A DNA stretch of 64,000 nt from Clostridium felsineum DSM 794 (GTDB lineage Bacteria > Bacillota > Clostridia > Clostridiales > Clostridiaceae). The position numbers and the translations under genes were made by a program. The notes under the pieces were generated by a model, which ran no database searches, was not told where the DNA came from, and saw nothing but the letters and a program-made list of their open reading frames with translations. This document shows, piece by piece, positions 38,397 through 47,589 of this stretch. The stretch's first letter is position 1; every line of letters begins with the position of its first letter. The DNA lies in the NCBI RefSeq assembly GCF_002006355.2, contig NZ_CP096980.1, forward strand, positions 2,790,001-2,854,000, written 5' to 3'.

Positions 38397-38790
38397 TTAA
38401 CATTTCCTCCCTCTATAATATCCAAATTTATTTAATACACTAACTTATTATTAGATTTTTATATAATTAACCATGCAAAACTGCTAAAAATATTATTTTA
38501 TACTAAAGCAACAACATTTGCCTCTTCTTTTAATTAAATTTGTAGAAGTTCAATTAAAAAATAATTATTTATCTTAACTTTATTATTCAATTTTTTATAT
38601 AATTCTACCATTTAATTATATATAATCTTTTAATAAAAATCCATATTGTTACTACAAAATAACTCTTTCTGCTTTTCTTAAATGTTCTACATAATTTAAC
38701 AATAAATATTTAATTCTATAAATGTAAATGATCAATCCTTTTCAACATGCTAATTAAATATCATAATATTAGTGTTATATAATTTATAAC
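38397..38790. other. AT-rich spacer between the methyltransferases and McrB-like gene
   Basis: About 390 bp with no reading frame. It should hold the promoter of the restriction genes, which would thus be transcribed separately from the methyltransferases, but I cannot assign -35 and -10 boxes with confidence. Confidence 0.5.
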
Positions 38791-38824
38791 AAAAAACAGT
38801 ATTCTATTTAAAATACTGTTTTTT
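38791..38824 (-). terminator. Terminator overlapping the end of the second methyltransferase gene
   Basis: Arms AAAAAACAGTATT and AATACTGTTTTTTT form a 13-bp stem with an 8-nt loop and a T run. The stem includes the last codons and stop of the gene ending at 38804, so it separates the methyltransferase and restriction transcripts. Confidence 0.75.
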
Positions 38825-39871
38825 TATATTCCTTGCTATTTTTTCTACTAATAATGGTGGTACAGCATTTCCTATTTGCCTCCATTGATCTTTAAAATCA
38901 CCGTATAGTTGGTAATCATCATCAAAAGTTTGTATTCTTTTTATTTCAGAAATCCTTAAAAACCTATTCTTCCAATGAAACGGTCCCATATTATTTGAAA
39001 AACTCGCTTGAATTGTCCACGAAGGTCTCTCTGGTGAAAGTTTCAATAGAAATGACCAATATCTTGACCTCCATTTAAAAACTGGTTTAGGGTACCCCCT
39101 TTTTTTAGTAAAATACAAATAATTATCACCTGGTGGCACTAACTTCAATAAATCTTTATGTTTAGAGCCAGCTTGCATTTTTTCATCTTCTGGTAAATCA
39201 TAGTCTAAATCTCCAATAGCTTCCCAACAAGTTACCCAAGGTTTCATTTGTTTATGCAATAATTCACTATATTTTTCAGGATTATAATGCGTTGGTTCTG
39301 GAAATACAAATGACTTTCCAAATTTTTTTTTCACCCCAATACAAATAAATCTTTCTCTTGTTTGAGGTACTCCATAATCAGCAGCATTTATTACTCTGTA
39401 ACTGATATTATATCCCAACTTTTCAGATTGATCTCTTAATAGTTTAAAAGCAGCTTCATGCGGTTTAAATACAAATCCATGGACATTCTCAAAGAAAAAC
39501 ACTTTTGGATTTAACTCTTCTAATGCCCTGAAGTAATTATATAAAGTAAATGAATTTTCATCTTCTAATGCCCTCTTCTTATCTTTTAAATAAAATCTTG
39601 ATTTTGAATAAGCTGGACAAGGTGGACCACCTACCAGGCAATCTATTTCTTTTACACCTGTTCTTTTGGAAATTGATTTAAAATCTACCTTTCTAACATC
39701 ATTGCATTCTACAATTTTATTAAATTTATATATCCCTTTAGTTGTATTTAACTCTAAAGTTTTACATGCGGGTTCCCAGAAATCAGTAGCAAATATTATA
39801 TCATATCCAGCTTTTTGAAATCCCAAATCAATACCACCACCACCAGAATAAATACTTACTACACTTATCAT
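38804..39871 (-). CDS. DNA cytosine-5 methyltransferase (second of pair)
   Basis: A 355-residue m5C methyltransferase. Motif I is SIYSGGGGIDLGFQKAGY, motif IV GGPPCPAYSKS with the catalytic Cys, motif VI FFENVHGF, motif VIII-like QTRERFICIG and motif X WRQIGNAVPP. The variable region between VIII and IX is the target-recognition domain. It follows the first methyltransferase by 34 bp with AAAGGAG upstream, so the two are one transcript. Two m5C enzymes side by side usually modify the two strands of an asymmetric site. Together with the McrB- and McrC-like genes downstream it matches LlaJI. Confidence 0.93.
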   Translation of the reverse strand: MISVVSIYSGGGGIDLGFQKAGYDIIFATDFWEPACKTLELNTTKGIYKFNKIVECNDVRKVDFKSISKRTGVKEIDCLVGGPPCPAYSKSRFYLKDKKRALEDENSFTLYNYFRALEELNPKVFFFENVHGFVFKPHEAAFKLLRDQSEKLGYNISYRVINAADYGVPQTRERFICIGVKKKFGKSFVFPEPTHYNPEKYSELLHKQMKPWVTCWEAIGDLDYDLPEDEKMQAGSKHKDLLKLVPPGDNYLYFTKKRGYPKPVFKWRSRYWSFLLKLSPERPSWTIQASFSNNMGPFHWKNRFLRISEIKRIQTFDDDYQLYGDFKDQWRQIGNAVPPLLVEKIARNIKKQYFK

Positions 39872-39905
39872 CTTATTTCATTTCTCCTTTTAGTTCAGTA
39901 TAATA

Positions 39906-40886
39906 TTAATTATTTAATAATTTATCAAATAGTTCCTCCAACATATATACAGGTATACTATTCCCACTTAATTTATAAATTTTATTTCCCATATCTTCGA
40001 TTTTTTCATAATCTTCTAGCTGAAAACATTGTAATAGTAAAGATTCTTTTGGTGTAATCTTTCTAATAAAACCTTTGCTAGATATAATATTATATCTACC
40101 ATTTAATTGTGCAGATAAGGTTGTCATTATGCCATTTTTAGAGTACACTCTATATTGTTGGCTTGGTTGTTTACCATATATATTTTTTGAATTTAAACAT
40201 ATTACTTTATTTTTAATAACTTCTTTCTTTTCAGGTATTGCCTTTCTAACATTATCTGTTTTAGCCTCATCCATAATTCTTTTTTTAATTTGATCTTTTA
40301 TATTATCACAATCATCATCTACTAATAAATCATGTAAATTTTTCATTGCTCTATTAGATTTTTCAGGAATTGAAAATTCACCTTCTAAACTCGCAACAAT
40401 AAATACTCTTTCTCTATTTTGACATGCGCCAAAATTTTTTGAATTTAATAATTTATATCTTACTATGTATCCTAAGTTTTCTAAACATAAAATTATCTTA
40501 TTTAAATCCTCTCTAAATCGTACATTAAGTAGATTTTTTACATTTTCAAATACTACATATCTAGGTCTCTTATGGGTAATAATTTCCAATGCACTCCATA
40601 CAAGACCACTTCGAGTACCTTTTTTCATTCCTTTTTGCTTTCCATTATGGCTTATATCTTGGCACGGAAATCCAGAAATAAATAAATCAAAATCTTCAAG
40701 TTTAGAGATTTCAATCTTAGATATATCACCTAAATTATTATTTTCTCCATATAGTTTTTTATAAGCTTCAATGGCATCTCCATTTATTTCAGATGTATAT
40801 AATACTTCAAAATCAATACCTAGATTTGAAAGTGCTTTTCGTGGTGCTCCAATACCTGCAAATGCCTCAAATACTTTTAATGCCAT
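39906..40886 (-). CDS. DNA cytosine-5 methyltransferase (first of pair)
   Basis: A 326-residue m5C methyltransferase. Motif I is FEAFAGIGAPRKALSNLG, motif IV SGFPCQDISHNGKQKG with the catalytic Cys, motif VI YVVFENVKNL, motif VIII NRERVFIVAS and motif X LSGNSIPVYMLEEL. I place the start at the ATG at 40886, preceded by AGAGGTGG; the reading frame extends 15 codons upstream without a family counterpart. Its sequence differs clearly from the neighbouring methyltransferase, so the two do not arise from recent duplication and likely have different targets or strands. Confidence 0.93.
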   Translation of the reverse strand: MALKVFEAFAGIGAPRKALSNLGIDFEVLYTSEINGDAIEAYKKLYGENNNLGDISKIEISKLEDFDLFISGFPCQDISHNGKQKGMKKGTRSGLVWSALEIITHKRPRYVVFENVKNLLNVRFREDLNKIILCLENLGYIVRYKLLNSKNFGACQNRERVFIVASLEGEFSIPEKSNRAMKNLHDLLVDDDCDNIKDQIKKRIMDEAKTDNVRKAIPEKKEVIKNKVICLNSKNIYGKQPSQQYRVYSKNGIMTTLSAQLNGRYNIISSKGFIRKITPKESLLLQCFQLEDYEKIEDMGNKIYKLSGNSIPVYMLEELFDKLLNN

Positions 40887-41159
40887 TTTGCCACCTCTTG
40901 CATATTTTTCTAAAATAGTTATAATTATCAATGCTTCAAATTATTTATTGTTTTATTAATATTTTTACCCATTTATCCTTAAACATATATTATACATCAA
41001 AATTTATCAAAATGTAATTATATTTTTAATTTAATGCATATTTGATAAATAAAGTTTTGAAAAGCAAACTATAAATGGTATATTATTTTAAAACCAGTAA
41101 TAATTAAGTTCCTATCTAATTATTCAATCTCTTTATAAAAAACTTAAAATCCTGGAAAC

Positions 41160-41215
41160 CCTTTGATTTCAGGCTATTTCTTAACTAGCTTCACCACCGT
41201 CTCCACATGTGTCGG
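41160..41215 (-). other. Putative att junction with a rumA/rlmD-like 3' tail
   Basis: In the frame next to that of the recombinase, the minus strand reads APTHVETVVKLVKK then TAG. THVETVV followed by a short basic tail is the usual C-terminus of RumA/RlmD 23S rRNA methyltransferases, whose gene 3' end is a known insertion site of integrative elements. The recombinase stop lies inside this stretch. I infer that this is the junction of element and chromosome; the body of rumA is not in the window. Confidence 0.5.
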
Positions 41216-42956
41216 AGCTACTATTAGAATGCATTTTTTCAACCTCGTTATTATCATGTGAATGCAATTCATCAGTTTTATGCCTACCTTTAGCATTTTT
41301 CCTTTTAGGTCTAAATTTATCCCAATTTAAACTATTCTTAAATCCTGTTTTATAGACAAATGTAATTTGTGCCGGGTCTTTATTTCCGTCTTCATCAATC
41401 CCACCTATAATAACTTTTTCTACTACACTTTCAAAAACATATCTATCAAATTCATCTAATACTTCATTTTTTTCTAGTGTCTTTTTAAATTCTTTTAAGC
41501 GACGTTTTATGTCTTTTTCATTTTCAGAAGTTTTAACAAGCCTTTTTCTATCTTCAATAAGATTTTCTTGAGTTACTACCAAATCAGCATATTTTGATTC
41601 ATATGTAGCTTTACCAATTGAATCCTCTAATCTCATATCCACTAACTTATTTTTCTTTCCTTCTAATGTATTTATTTCCTTATCCATTTTTGATATTTGC
41701 TTGTTAGCACTACTACTATTTAAATTATCTTCCATTCTCTTCAAAAATTCTTCAAGCACTTCTTTGTCATCAGAGCATAATATACGATAGCTTTCTACAA
41801 ATGCATCTTCAATAGCTTTTTCTGGTATTGCCTTGCTATCACTGCAAAATTTCTTACCTTTTTTAGTAGCTGTAACACACTGCCAGATAACTTTGCTGTA
41901 GTCTGTTCCACTATGCCAATTTCGTCTAGTTAATCTACCGCCACAAAAGCCACATTCAAGCATACAACTAAAAGCGTATTGTCTACTGAATTTTTCTCTT
42001 TTAATACTTCCATCACTATTTTTAACTCTGTTTTGATTTCTTCTTTTTAGAATTGCCTGTGCCTTTTCAAATGTTTCTTCACTAATAATTGCTTCATGGT
42101 GATCTCTAATATAAAATTTATCTTCTTCACCAAAGTTCTCTAGTCTTCTCTTTGAAATTGGGTCAACAGTAAAAGTCTTTCCCATAAGCAAATCGCCTTT
42201 GTATTTCTCATTTTTGATTATTCCAATTACAGTCGACTGCGCCCATGAACTGCTTCCATATCTTGTTTTATATCCAAGGTTCTCTAATTCTTTACCAATC
42301 ACTGAACCTCCAGCACCTTCAATATATCGATTAAAAATATACTGTACAATTTTAGCTTCTTCTTGGTTTACAGTTATTGTTTTATCCTCTGGATGATAGT
42401 CATAACCTAGACATCCTTGAAATCCAACCAATTCACCACGTTTCATTTTCATTTTAAGTCCTTTTTTTACATTTGCAGATATATTTTCAACTTCTTGTTG
42501 TGCTACAGAGCTAAGAACTACAAGCAGTAATTCGCCATCCATTGTAAGAGTATTAATCTTTTCATCCTCAAAATAAACAGCAATATTCTTTTCTTTTAGC
42601 ATACGAACATATTTTAATGTATCTAAGGTGTTTCTTGCAAAACGCGAAATAGATTTTGTAATCACCATATCAATTTCACCATTCATACATTCATTAATCA
42701 TTCTTTGAAAATCTTCTCGTTTTGTCACCTGTGTTCCTGTAATTGCTTCGTCTGCAAAAATTCCAGCCATAGCCCATTCTTTATTTTTCTTGATTAGTTC
42801 TGTATAATAGGCTACTTGTGATTTATAGCTATTTAATTGGTCTTCACTATCAGTGCTTACTCTACAATAAGCGGCTACACGTAATCGTTCAATTGTTTTA
42901 CCCTTATTTCGGTTTATTGATATACCTTTGGCTTTTATTACTTCAACTTCCTTCAT
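41181..42956 (-). CDS. Large serine recombinase of an integrative element
   Basis: A 591-residue recombinase. The N-terminal resolvase domain has RVAAYCRVSTDSEDQ with the nucleophile Ser near residue 34, AGIFADEAITGT, and MVITKSISRFARNTLDTL. Then come the recombinase domain (GELVGFQGCLGYDYHPEDK) and a zinc ribbon (CMLECGFCGGRLTRR with a later WQC and FC). A long coiled coil precedes a Ser/Asn-rich C-terminus. It should integrate and excise its element between att sites without host factors. The start at 42956 has GAGGTG upstream. The last codons overlap a rumA-tail-like sequence in another frame, which marks the element end. Confidence 0.92.
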   Translation of the reverse strand: MKEVEVIKAKGISINRNKGKTIERLRVAAYCRVSTDSEDQLNSYKSQVAYYTELIKKNKEWAMAGIFADEAITGTQVTKREDFQRMINECMNGEIDMVITKSISRFARNTLDTLKYVRMLKEKNIAVYFEDEKINTLTMDGELLLVVLSSVAQQEVENISANVKKGLKMKMKRGELVGFQGCLGYDYHPEDKTITVNQEEAKIVQYIFNRYIEGAGGSVIGKELENLGYKTRYGSSSWAQSTVIGIIKNEKYKGDLLMGKTFTVDPISKRRLENFGEEDKFYIRDHHEAIISEETFEKAQAILKRRNQNRVKNSDGSIKREKFSRQYAFSCMLECGFCGGRLTRRNWHSGTDYSKVIWQCVTATKKGKKFCSDSKAIPEKAIEDAFVESYRILCSDDKEVLEEFLKRMEDNLNSSSANKQISKMDKEINTLEGKKNKLVDMRLEDSIGKATYESKYADLVVTQENLIEDRKRLVKTSENEKDIKRRLKEFKKTLEKNEVLDEFDRYVFESVVEKVIIGGIDEDGNKDPAQITFVYKTGFKNSLNWDKFRPKRKNAKGRHKTDELHSHDNNEVEKMHSNSSSDTCGDGGEAS

Positions 42957-43016
42957 ATAAATCACCTCTTCGCATTCTCTTTGTTGTATTAATTATACAT
43001 CAAATAAAAATGCAAA

Positions 43017-43163
43017 TCAAGCAGTTATATCTGATACTATCTTATAATCTTTCATAAGTCCCTTTTTTACTTTTGTATATTCTTCTTCTGAAATCAGCTT
43101 ACGAACAAGTAATTTTTTTAACATTGCAAGTTGCATACTATAACTAATCAAATCCTTGTTCAT
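43017..43163 (-). CDS. Small SHOCT-like peptide
   Basis: A 48-residue protein starting at ATG 43163 behind a very strong ribosome binding site (GAGGGGGG) and ending at 43017. The sequence MNKDLISYSMQLAMLKKLL then VRKLISEEEYTKVKKGL has the short helical SHOCT pattern (a leucine-rich helix, then L-I-S-E-E-E-Y). Such peptides are commonly encoded just before serine recombinases of clostridial conjugative elements. It is 60 bp upstream of the recombinase and likely on the same transcript; its function, perhaps as a recombination directionality aid, is unknown. Confidence 0.65.
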   Translation of the reverse strand: MNKDLISYSMQLAMLKKLLVRKLISEEEYTKVKKGLMKDYKIVSDITA

Positions 43164-43199
43164 ATAATCCCCCCTCTACTAATCTGTTATTTATTAAAC

Positions 43200-43600
43200 A
43201 AATCGAATAGCTGTGGCACAGCTCACGGGAATTTAACCCCTGCATGGTTCTCATGCAGCCGTATCCATTGCCTGCGACGGTTTTATCACGCTCGGACTAA
43301 GGCTATACGGGAGTATCATTATTACAGTAAGAAGTCATGACAGTAATCTTGCCAAAGATTACTTACGGAACACTGACAGTAATCGCTCTTTTCAAGATTG
43401 TGACTTATCAGTCCGTCGGCTCTTTCATTATTGAAATGTATTCGACTGCTTTATATACTACGCGACTATAGCGCTTTCTTTGTCAAAGATCGAAAATAGG
43501 CTTTGTCAGCCTATCAGAGCATATTAGCCAACAGTATGCTCTGATAGAATGACAAATTTTAAACCAGGGCGTATGTAATGTTGCCCTACGCCCCAAAAGG
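43200..43600. other. Structured, less AT-rich non-coding region of the element
   Basis: No convincing gene, but base composition changes sharply toward G+C. A perfect 13-bp inverted repeat (CTATCAGAGCATA / TATGCTCTGATAG) lies at 43511-43547, another hairpin (GTAATCTT / AAGATTAC) at 43343-43362, a GGGCGTA/TACGCCC pair at about 43567-43594, and an 11-bp direct repeat TGACAGTAATC at 43338 and 43374. It lies between the HTH gene and the SHOCT/recombinase genes and probably holds terminators and the recombinase control region. Confidence 0.5.
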
Positions 43601-43603
43601 ATG

Positions 43604-43831
43604 TTAGATTTTAAAATTCAAAGTCATTTGCAGCAAGGCAGTAGTAAGCTGTTCTTGAATAGACTTGTCCACAAAGTAATATCCGTTACCACATTCATCA
43701 GCAAGCACCTTTGTAGAAAGCTTTGCAATATACCCCTCATAATGCTTCAATATATACTGGATTGCTACATCATCACCCTCCCTTGCTGCTTTTATGATCT
43801 GAAACGGAATCAACTTCTTTGCTCTTTTCAT
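43604..43831 (-). CDS. HTH-domain protein of conjugative-element type
   Basis: A 75-residue protein of the small helix-turn-helix class found beside sigma-like genes in Tn916/Tn1549-type elements. KLIPFQIIKAAREGDDVAIQ then YILKHYEGYIAKLSTK resembles the start of an RNA polymerase sigma region 2 (the HTH_16 pattern), and the C-terminus is LTTALLQMTLNFKI. Its start overlaps the stop of the upstream sigma-like gene by 4 bp (ATGA), so translation is coupled. A regulatory role in element transfer is inferred from context. Confidence 0.75.
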   Translation of the reverse strand: MKRAKKLIPFQIIKAAREGDDVAIQYILKHYEGYIAKLSTKVLADECGNGYYFVDKSIQEQLTTALLQMTLNFKI

Positions 43832-44295
43832 AACTCCTCCTCTAATAGTTTTTTTATAACTTCTAAAGCGCTAGTGCGGTTACGATATACGGTACTGCGG
43901 TTTACATCAAATTCTTCTGCGATTTCTTCATCTGACATTTCTAGATAATAAAACATCAGAATGATATCACGCTTGCGTTTTGACAAAATATCTAGTGCCT
44001 TTGCAATTTGATAGTCAGTAACTTCCACATCCAATGACAAGATTTTATACATCCGGTTGTCCAAATGATATATATCAAAAGTTTGCAGTTTGTTCAGCTC
44101 AAAGTCTGATATTTCCGAAAATAGAAGTTCATGCCTGCTACGCCTACCAATAGATCGGCTGCAGTTACTTTGAGTACATATCATCACTTTTCTTGCCATA
44201 TAATCAAATTGGAATTGAATGGTCGTCTGAAAATCGTCTTGTACATGACTATTAAGTTTTTTTAATGATGGCTTGTTTAACGAAGATAGATTCAT
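43828..44295 (-). CDS. Sigma-70 region 4-like regulator (Tn916 Orf7-type)
   Basis: A 155-residue protein whose C-terminal half is a sigma region 4 helix-turn-helix: ALDILSKRKRDIILMFYYLE, then MSDEEIAEEFDVNRSTVYRN. The N-terminal half lacks region 2, so by itself it is half a sigma factor; with the small HTH protein encoded downstream (overlapping by 4 bp) the two could form a split sigma-like activator. Similar pairs occur in Tn916/Tn1549-family elements. The ribosome binding site is GAAAGGGGG. Confidence 0.8.
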   Translation of the reverse strand: MNLSSLNKPSLKKLNSHVQDDFQTTIQFQFDYMARKVMICTQSNCSRSIGRRSRHELLFSEISDFELNKLQTFDIYHLDNRMYKILSLDVEVTDYQIAKALDILSKRKRDIILMFYYLEMSDEEIAEEFDVNRSTVYRNRTSALEVIKKLLEEEL

Positions 44296-45312
44296 AAAGT
44301 ATCACCCCCTTTCCCAATTAGTGAGAAATGAGAAAAATTCGTTTCCTGTTCTCTCTTTCACACTGACTCTCACCAGGAGACTGATACTTGTTGCAGAAAA
44401 TATTACTATTGGGAGGAAATTTTTTAAGAACTGAAAAAGCCCGAACGAACGTAATCATCCATACTGGCTTTTAAATAGACATATTTTTTTATTATTTCAT
44501 ATAATTCTCCACAAATTATGTCATGACTATTCCAAAATGAAAATGAGCATTTTATTATAAAGCTATTTTGTTTATGAGTAAGCTTTATATCCTTATAATG
44601 ACAACCTTTCTATTTCACAGCTGTCTAATAGTCGTTGATACTAGGATGAATAATGCTTGTTCTTGAAGAAAAAAAGACAGTGGCATTAACAGATAAAAAA
44701 GCCACTATAAGATAAATTAATTTATATATGATATGCAAATGTAATTCCAGCCTAATAGCGGATCTTACCGTTTAAATATATTGTATTTTGAGTAATTTTT
44801 AGTTATTATTCATTGCAACAAAAATAGCAGTTTGTGCCTTGTAATTTTATTTCTGAAATTACAAATAAATTTTTGTAAGTATTACATATTAAAACTCATA
44901 ACAATTTCCCCTAGTTTTTTCATTATGCATGCACTTTCAAAAATGCGTATTATTTTTGAATCACACTACATAAATTCATATTATCAACCTTTGTTGAAAG
45001 TTTGAGTTTGAAGTTTTTTATGTTCCTTACTTGACTGATCCACAACTGCGTCATAAGTATAAAAATATACCACAAAAATTTTTTTGCATAAATATTTGTT
45101 TTTATAGAAATGAAATATTTCAAAAACTTATCATCGATAATCTTTTTGATTGCTGAATAAACAAATATAAAGATTAATAAATTGCTATTTTTATTAGAAG
45201 TTCTACCATTAGTTCTTAGCTTTAACTCATATAAAAAGTTAATAAAATGTTATAAAAAGAAATTAGTAGAAGTAGCAAAAAGTAAATTTAATTTTATTGA
45301 ACCTTATATTAT
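44296..45312. other. 1-kb intergenic gap, nothing recognised
   Basis: No supported gene on either strand. A short plus-strand reading frame from 45182 runs into the chemoreceptor gene and has no ribosome binding site. A weak hairpin (GTGGC ... GCCAC) lies near 44680-44706. The first 150 bp must include the promoter of the sigma-like gene. Confidence 0.5.
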
Positions 45313-46272
45313 TTATAAATCTTCCTTTAACAATGGCTTCAATTGTTCGGTCATATTATCTATATTTTCAAAAAGGACACTTTTTCTAGTATCAAATTTA
45401 TTAATCATATTTATATGTTCTGTCATATCATGATATGATTCTTGTGATGCTGATATATAATCATTAATTTGTTGCATTCCATTAGAAGACTCGTTAATAG
45501 CATTAGTAATTTCAACATGTACATCATCAAGTTTTCCTACAGTGCTCTTTATTCCACTAAAAATTTCATTGGTATCATCTACACTTTGCCCGCCATTTTC
45601 TAAGGCTTTTTGTGAAGTCTTAAATGCTTTACTTAATTCTTCTGTACCACCTTCTACATTAGTAACACTGTTTTTTACGAAGAAAACTAGATTTTTTATT
45701 TCACCTGATAATTTTCTTACTTCTTCCGCAACTACAGAAAACCCTTTACCATTTTCTCCAGCTCTTGCTGCCTCAATAGATGCGTTAAGTGATAACATAT
45801 TCGCTTGATTTGCAATGCCCACAATTTCATTTGTGCATTTTTTAATTTCATTAACCGAATTTTGTAACATTTGAAAAATAGTATCCATTTCATTAAAGCT
45901 AGCATTTACCTGATTAGCGTTTTCTTTTAGGACATTTCCCTGTGTTTCTGCTCTATTAATAGACTTAATAATATCCTTTTTAACTTCATTAAATCCTCCT
46001 GAAGCAGTTTCTATCTTAGAAAGAATATTACTAAAGTTATTATTAATCTCTTCATTTAGTCTAGAATTGTCATTTAGAACTTTTTTAAATGATAGTTCAA
46101 TTTTACGAATCTGTTCTGAAGTGTTCAACTCTTCTGCAGTCAAATTTTCATTACATTTCTTAAGATAATCAATAGCATATACAATAGGTGAATTATCTTT
46201 TGGTCGCGTAATATTATTAATTTCTATTATATCTTCAACTTTATCTTTATTTCTAAATCGAAATAATTTCAT
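45313..46272 (-). CDS. Soluble methyl-accepting chemotaxis-like protein
   Basis: A 319-residue receptor without membrane helices. The N-terminal 90 residues are polar and helical; the signalling domain has the conserved tip NQANMLSLNASIEAARAG then GKGFSVVAEEVRKLSGEI at about residues 155-195. It would act as a cytoplasmic receptor. It follows the FIST-domain gene by 20 bp on the same strand, so the FIST protein is the likely sensory partner. Confidence 0.85.
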   Translation of the reverse strand: MKLFRFRNKDKVEDIIEINNITRPKDNSPIVYAIDYLKKCNENLTAEELNTSEQIRKIELSFKKVLNDNSRLNEEINNNFSNILSKIETASGGFNEVKKDIIKSINRAETQGNVLKENANQVNASFNEMDTIFQMLQNSVNEIKKCTNEIVGIANQANMLSLNASIEAARAGENGKGFSVVAEEVRKLSGEIKNLVFFVKNSVTNVEGGTEELSKAFKTSQKALENGGQSVDDTNEIFSGIKSTVGKLDDVHVEITNAINESSNGMQQINDYISASQESYHDMTEHINMINKFDTRKSVLFENIDNMTEQLKPLLKEDL

Positions 46273-46292
46273 AGCAATTCCCCTTCCAAACT

Positions 46293-47345
46293 TTATTCAA
46301 ATGCAAAACATACCATTGTTAAATTTACGTGTTGTGAATTAAAATGCTCTCCCATTGCTACAATTCCAACATGATTATCAGCAAAATTCATTGTTTTTAA
46401 ATATTCTTTCCAATAATTAACATTTCCAAAAAATGTATATCTTCCCGTGCAATTCATAGAAAAAATTCCTGAAATATGATGCATGTCATTTTTAATTGAA
46501 GTAACTGTATTATTAATAACTTTTTTATAATCATCTAACTCTAAAATTGAAATGATGTCTGTATTGTTTATTCGTTTATAGCATTGCAATGATTTATCTT
46601 GTAATTGAGCAATCCCCATTATGCAAAACTCATCACCAACCCATTTTCCTAATGGATTTCGAAAGTATTGTGTGTTCATTTCATTTGGGGAAATATTAAG
46701 ATAATCGCAATAAACAGATTCTGCTGGTTTGCCATTTAATTCATAAAGAATATACTTTTTTGAATCTGCTTTAGTTACTACCATTTTTAAATCAGTTGGC
46801 TTGTAGATAGTTTCCTTATAAGCTTTTAACCTTCCATTATTCTTAATAAACACATATGCACAAGCATCTTCATATATAACACCATTGCAAGAAACCATAT
46901 TACAATCAACGCCAGTTCCTATTAAAGAAATATGCTTATTTTCTAAAATGCTTCCTAAAGTCGTCATTAGACAGCTATGATTTCCTGTTGCAAAATCAAT
47001 ACAAATTGTATTTTCTGACTCAGCTTTTACCTTTTTTATATCATTTTCCATTCGACTAATATACTTAACCGGCATAGAAGAAAGTTCTAATATAACATTA
47101 GCAGCTACACTAACACAATCAGAAAATGCAATCACTGTTATTCCATTTTCAATTGTAAAAAATTTGGTATAACTAGTACAAATACATCCGATGCTTGGAA
47201 CACCTGGATACAATTGTTCTAATTCCTCTACATGTCCTTTAAATTTATTTTCATTTGACAATAATATAATCAAAGAAGGATTAAAAAAACCTTTTACTGC
47301 TTCAGATAAATTACCAGTAGAGCTTGTTCCTATTTGTTGTTTCAT
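46293..47345 (-). CDS. FIST-domain sensory protein
   Basis: A 350-residue protein with FIST_N (NPSLIILLSNENKFKGHVEE, GVPSIGCICTSYTKFFTIEN, LIGTGVDCNM) and FIST_C (GMAQLQ-like GIAQLQDKSLQCYKRIN, ISGIFSMNCTGRYTFFG, HVGIVAMGEHFNSQHVNLT). FIST domains are proposed to sense small ligands, possibly amino acids, in signal transduction. I set the start at the ATG at 47345 with AAAGGAG upstream; a TTG at 47363 lies before the ribosome binding site. Its stop is 20 bp from the soluble chemoreceptor gene, an arrangement pointing to a two-protein cytoplasmic chemosensor. Confidence 0.85.
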   Translation of the reverse strand: MKQQIGTSSTGNLSEAVKGFFNPSLIILLSNENKFKGHVEELEQLYPGVPSIGCICTSYTKFFTIENGITVIAFSDCVSVAANVILELSSMPVKYISRMENDIKKVKAESENTICIDFATGNHSCLMTTLGSILENKHISLIGTGVDCNMVSCNGVIYEDACAYVFIKNNGRLKAYKETIYKPTDLKMVVTKADSKKYILYELNGKPAESVYCDYLNISPNEMNTQYFRNPLGKWVGDEFCIMGIAQLQDKSLQCYKRINNTDIISILELDDYKKVINNTVTSIKNDMHHISGIFSMNCTGRYTFFGNVNYWKEYLKTMNFADNHVGIVAMGEHFNSQHVNLTMVCFAFE

Positions 47346-47467
47346 AAGTAAATCTCCTTTCAAATTTTAATTATGACTCTAAATTATTTATTAATTTTAT
47401 AACAATTTAGAGTTATATTATATAAATTTATAATTAAATGGTATCTATTGTCATATAAAAATAACAT

Positions 47468-47490
47468 CATCACCATATATTATGGTGATG
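47468..47490 (-). terminator. Terminator of the second alcohol dehydrogenase operon
   Basis: Perfect 10-bp stem (CATCACCATA / TATGGTGATG) with a 3-nt loop, 100 bp past the alcohol dehydrogenase stop, followed on the minus strand by TTATTTTTATA. Confidence 0.7.
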
Positions 47491-47589
47491 AAGCTATTTG
47501 TTAGTTTCTATTTAAACTTTATATTTTAAAAGCGACAGTTTACTAGTGCTCATATTTAGTTATGTCAATTTTTAGTTTCTTCTTTCAAC

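Noticed and set aside
43131..43340. 69-residue plus-strand reading frame in the GC-richer block
   Set aside because: It is antisense to the SHOCT-like peptide with no start signals; the block is better explained as structured non-coding DNA.
43511..43547. The 13-bp inverted repeat as a recombinase attachment site
   Set aside because: Large serine recombinases use short non-identical sites with a 2-bp core near the element end; a long perfect hairpin between genes fits a terminator or control structure better.
45182..45433. 83-residue plus-strand reading frame beside the soluble chemoreceptor
   Set aside because: It has no ribosome binding site, overlaps the chemoreceptor gene on the other strand, and its sequence looks like reverse-strand translation.
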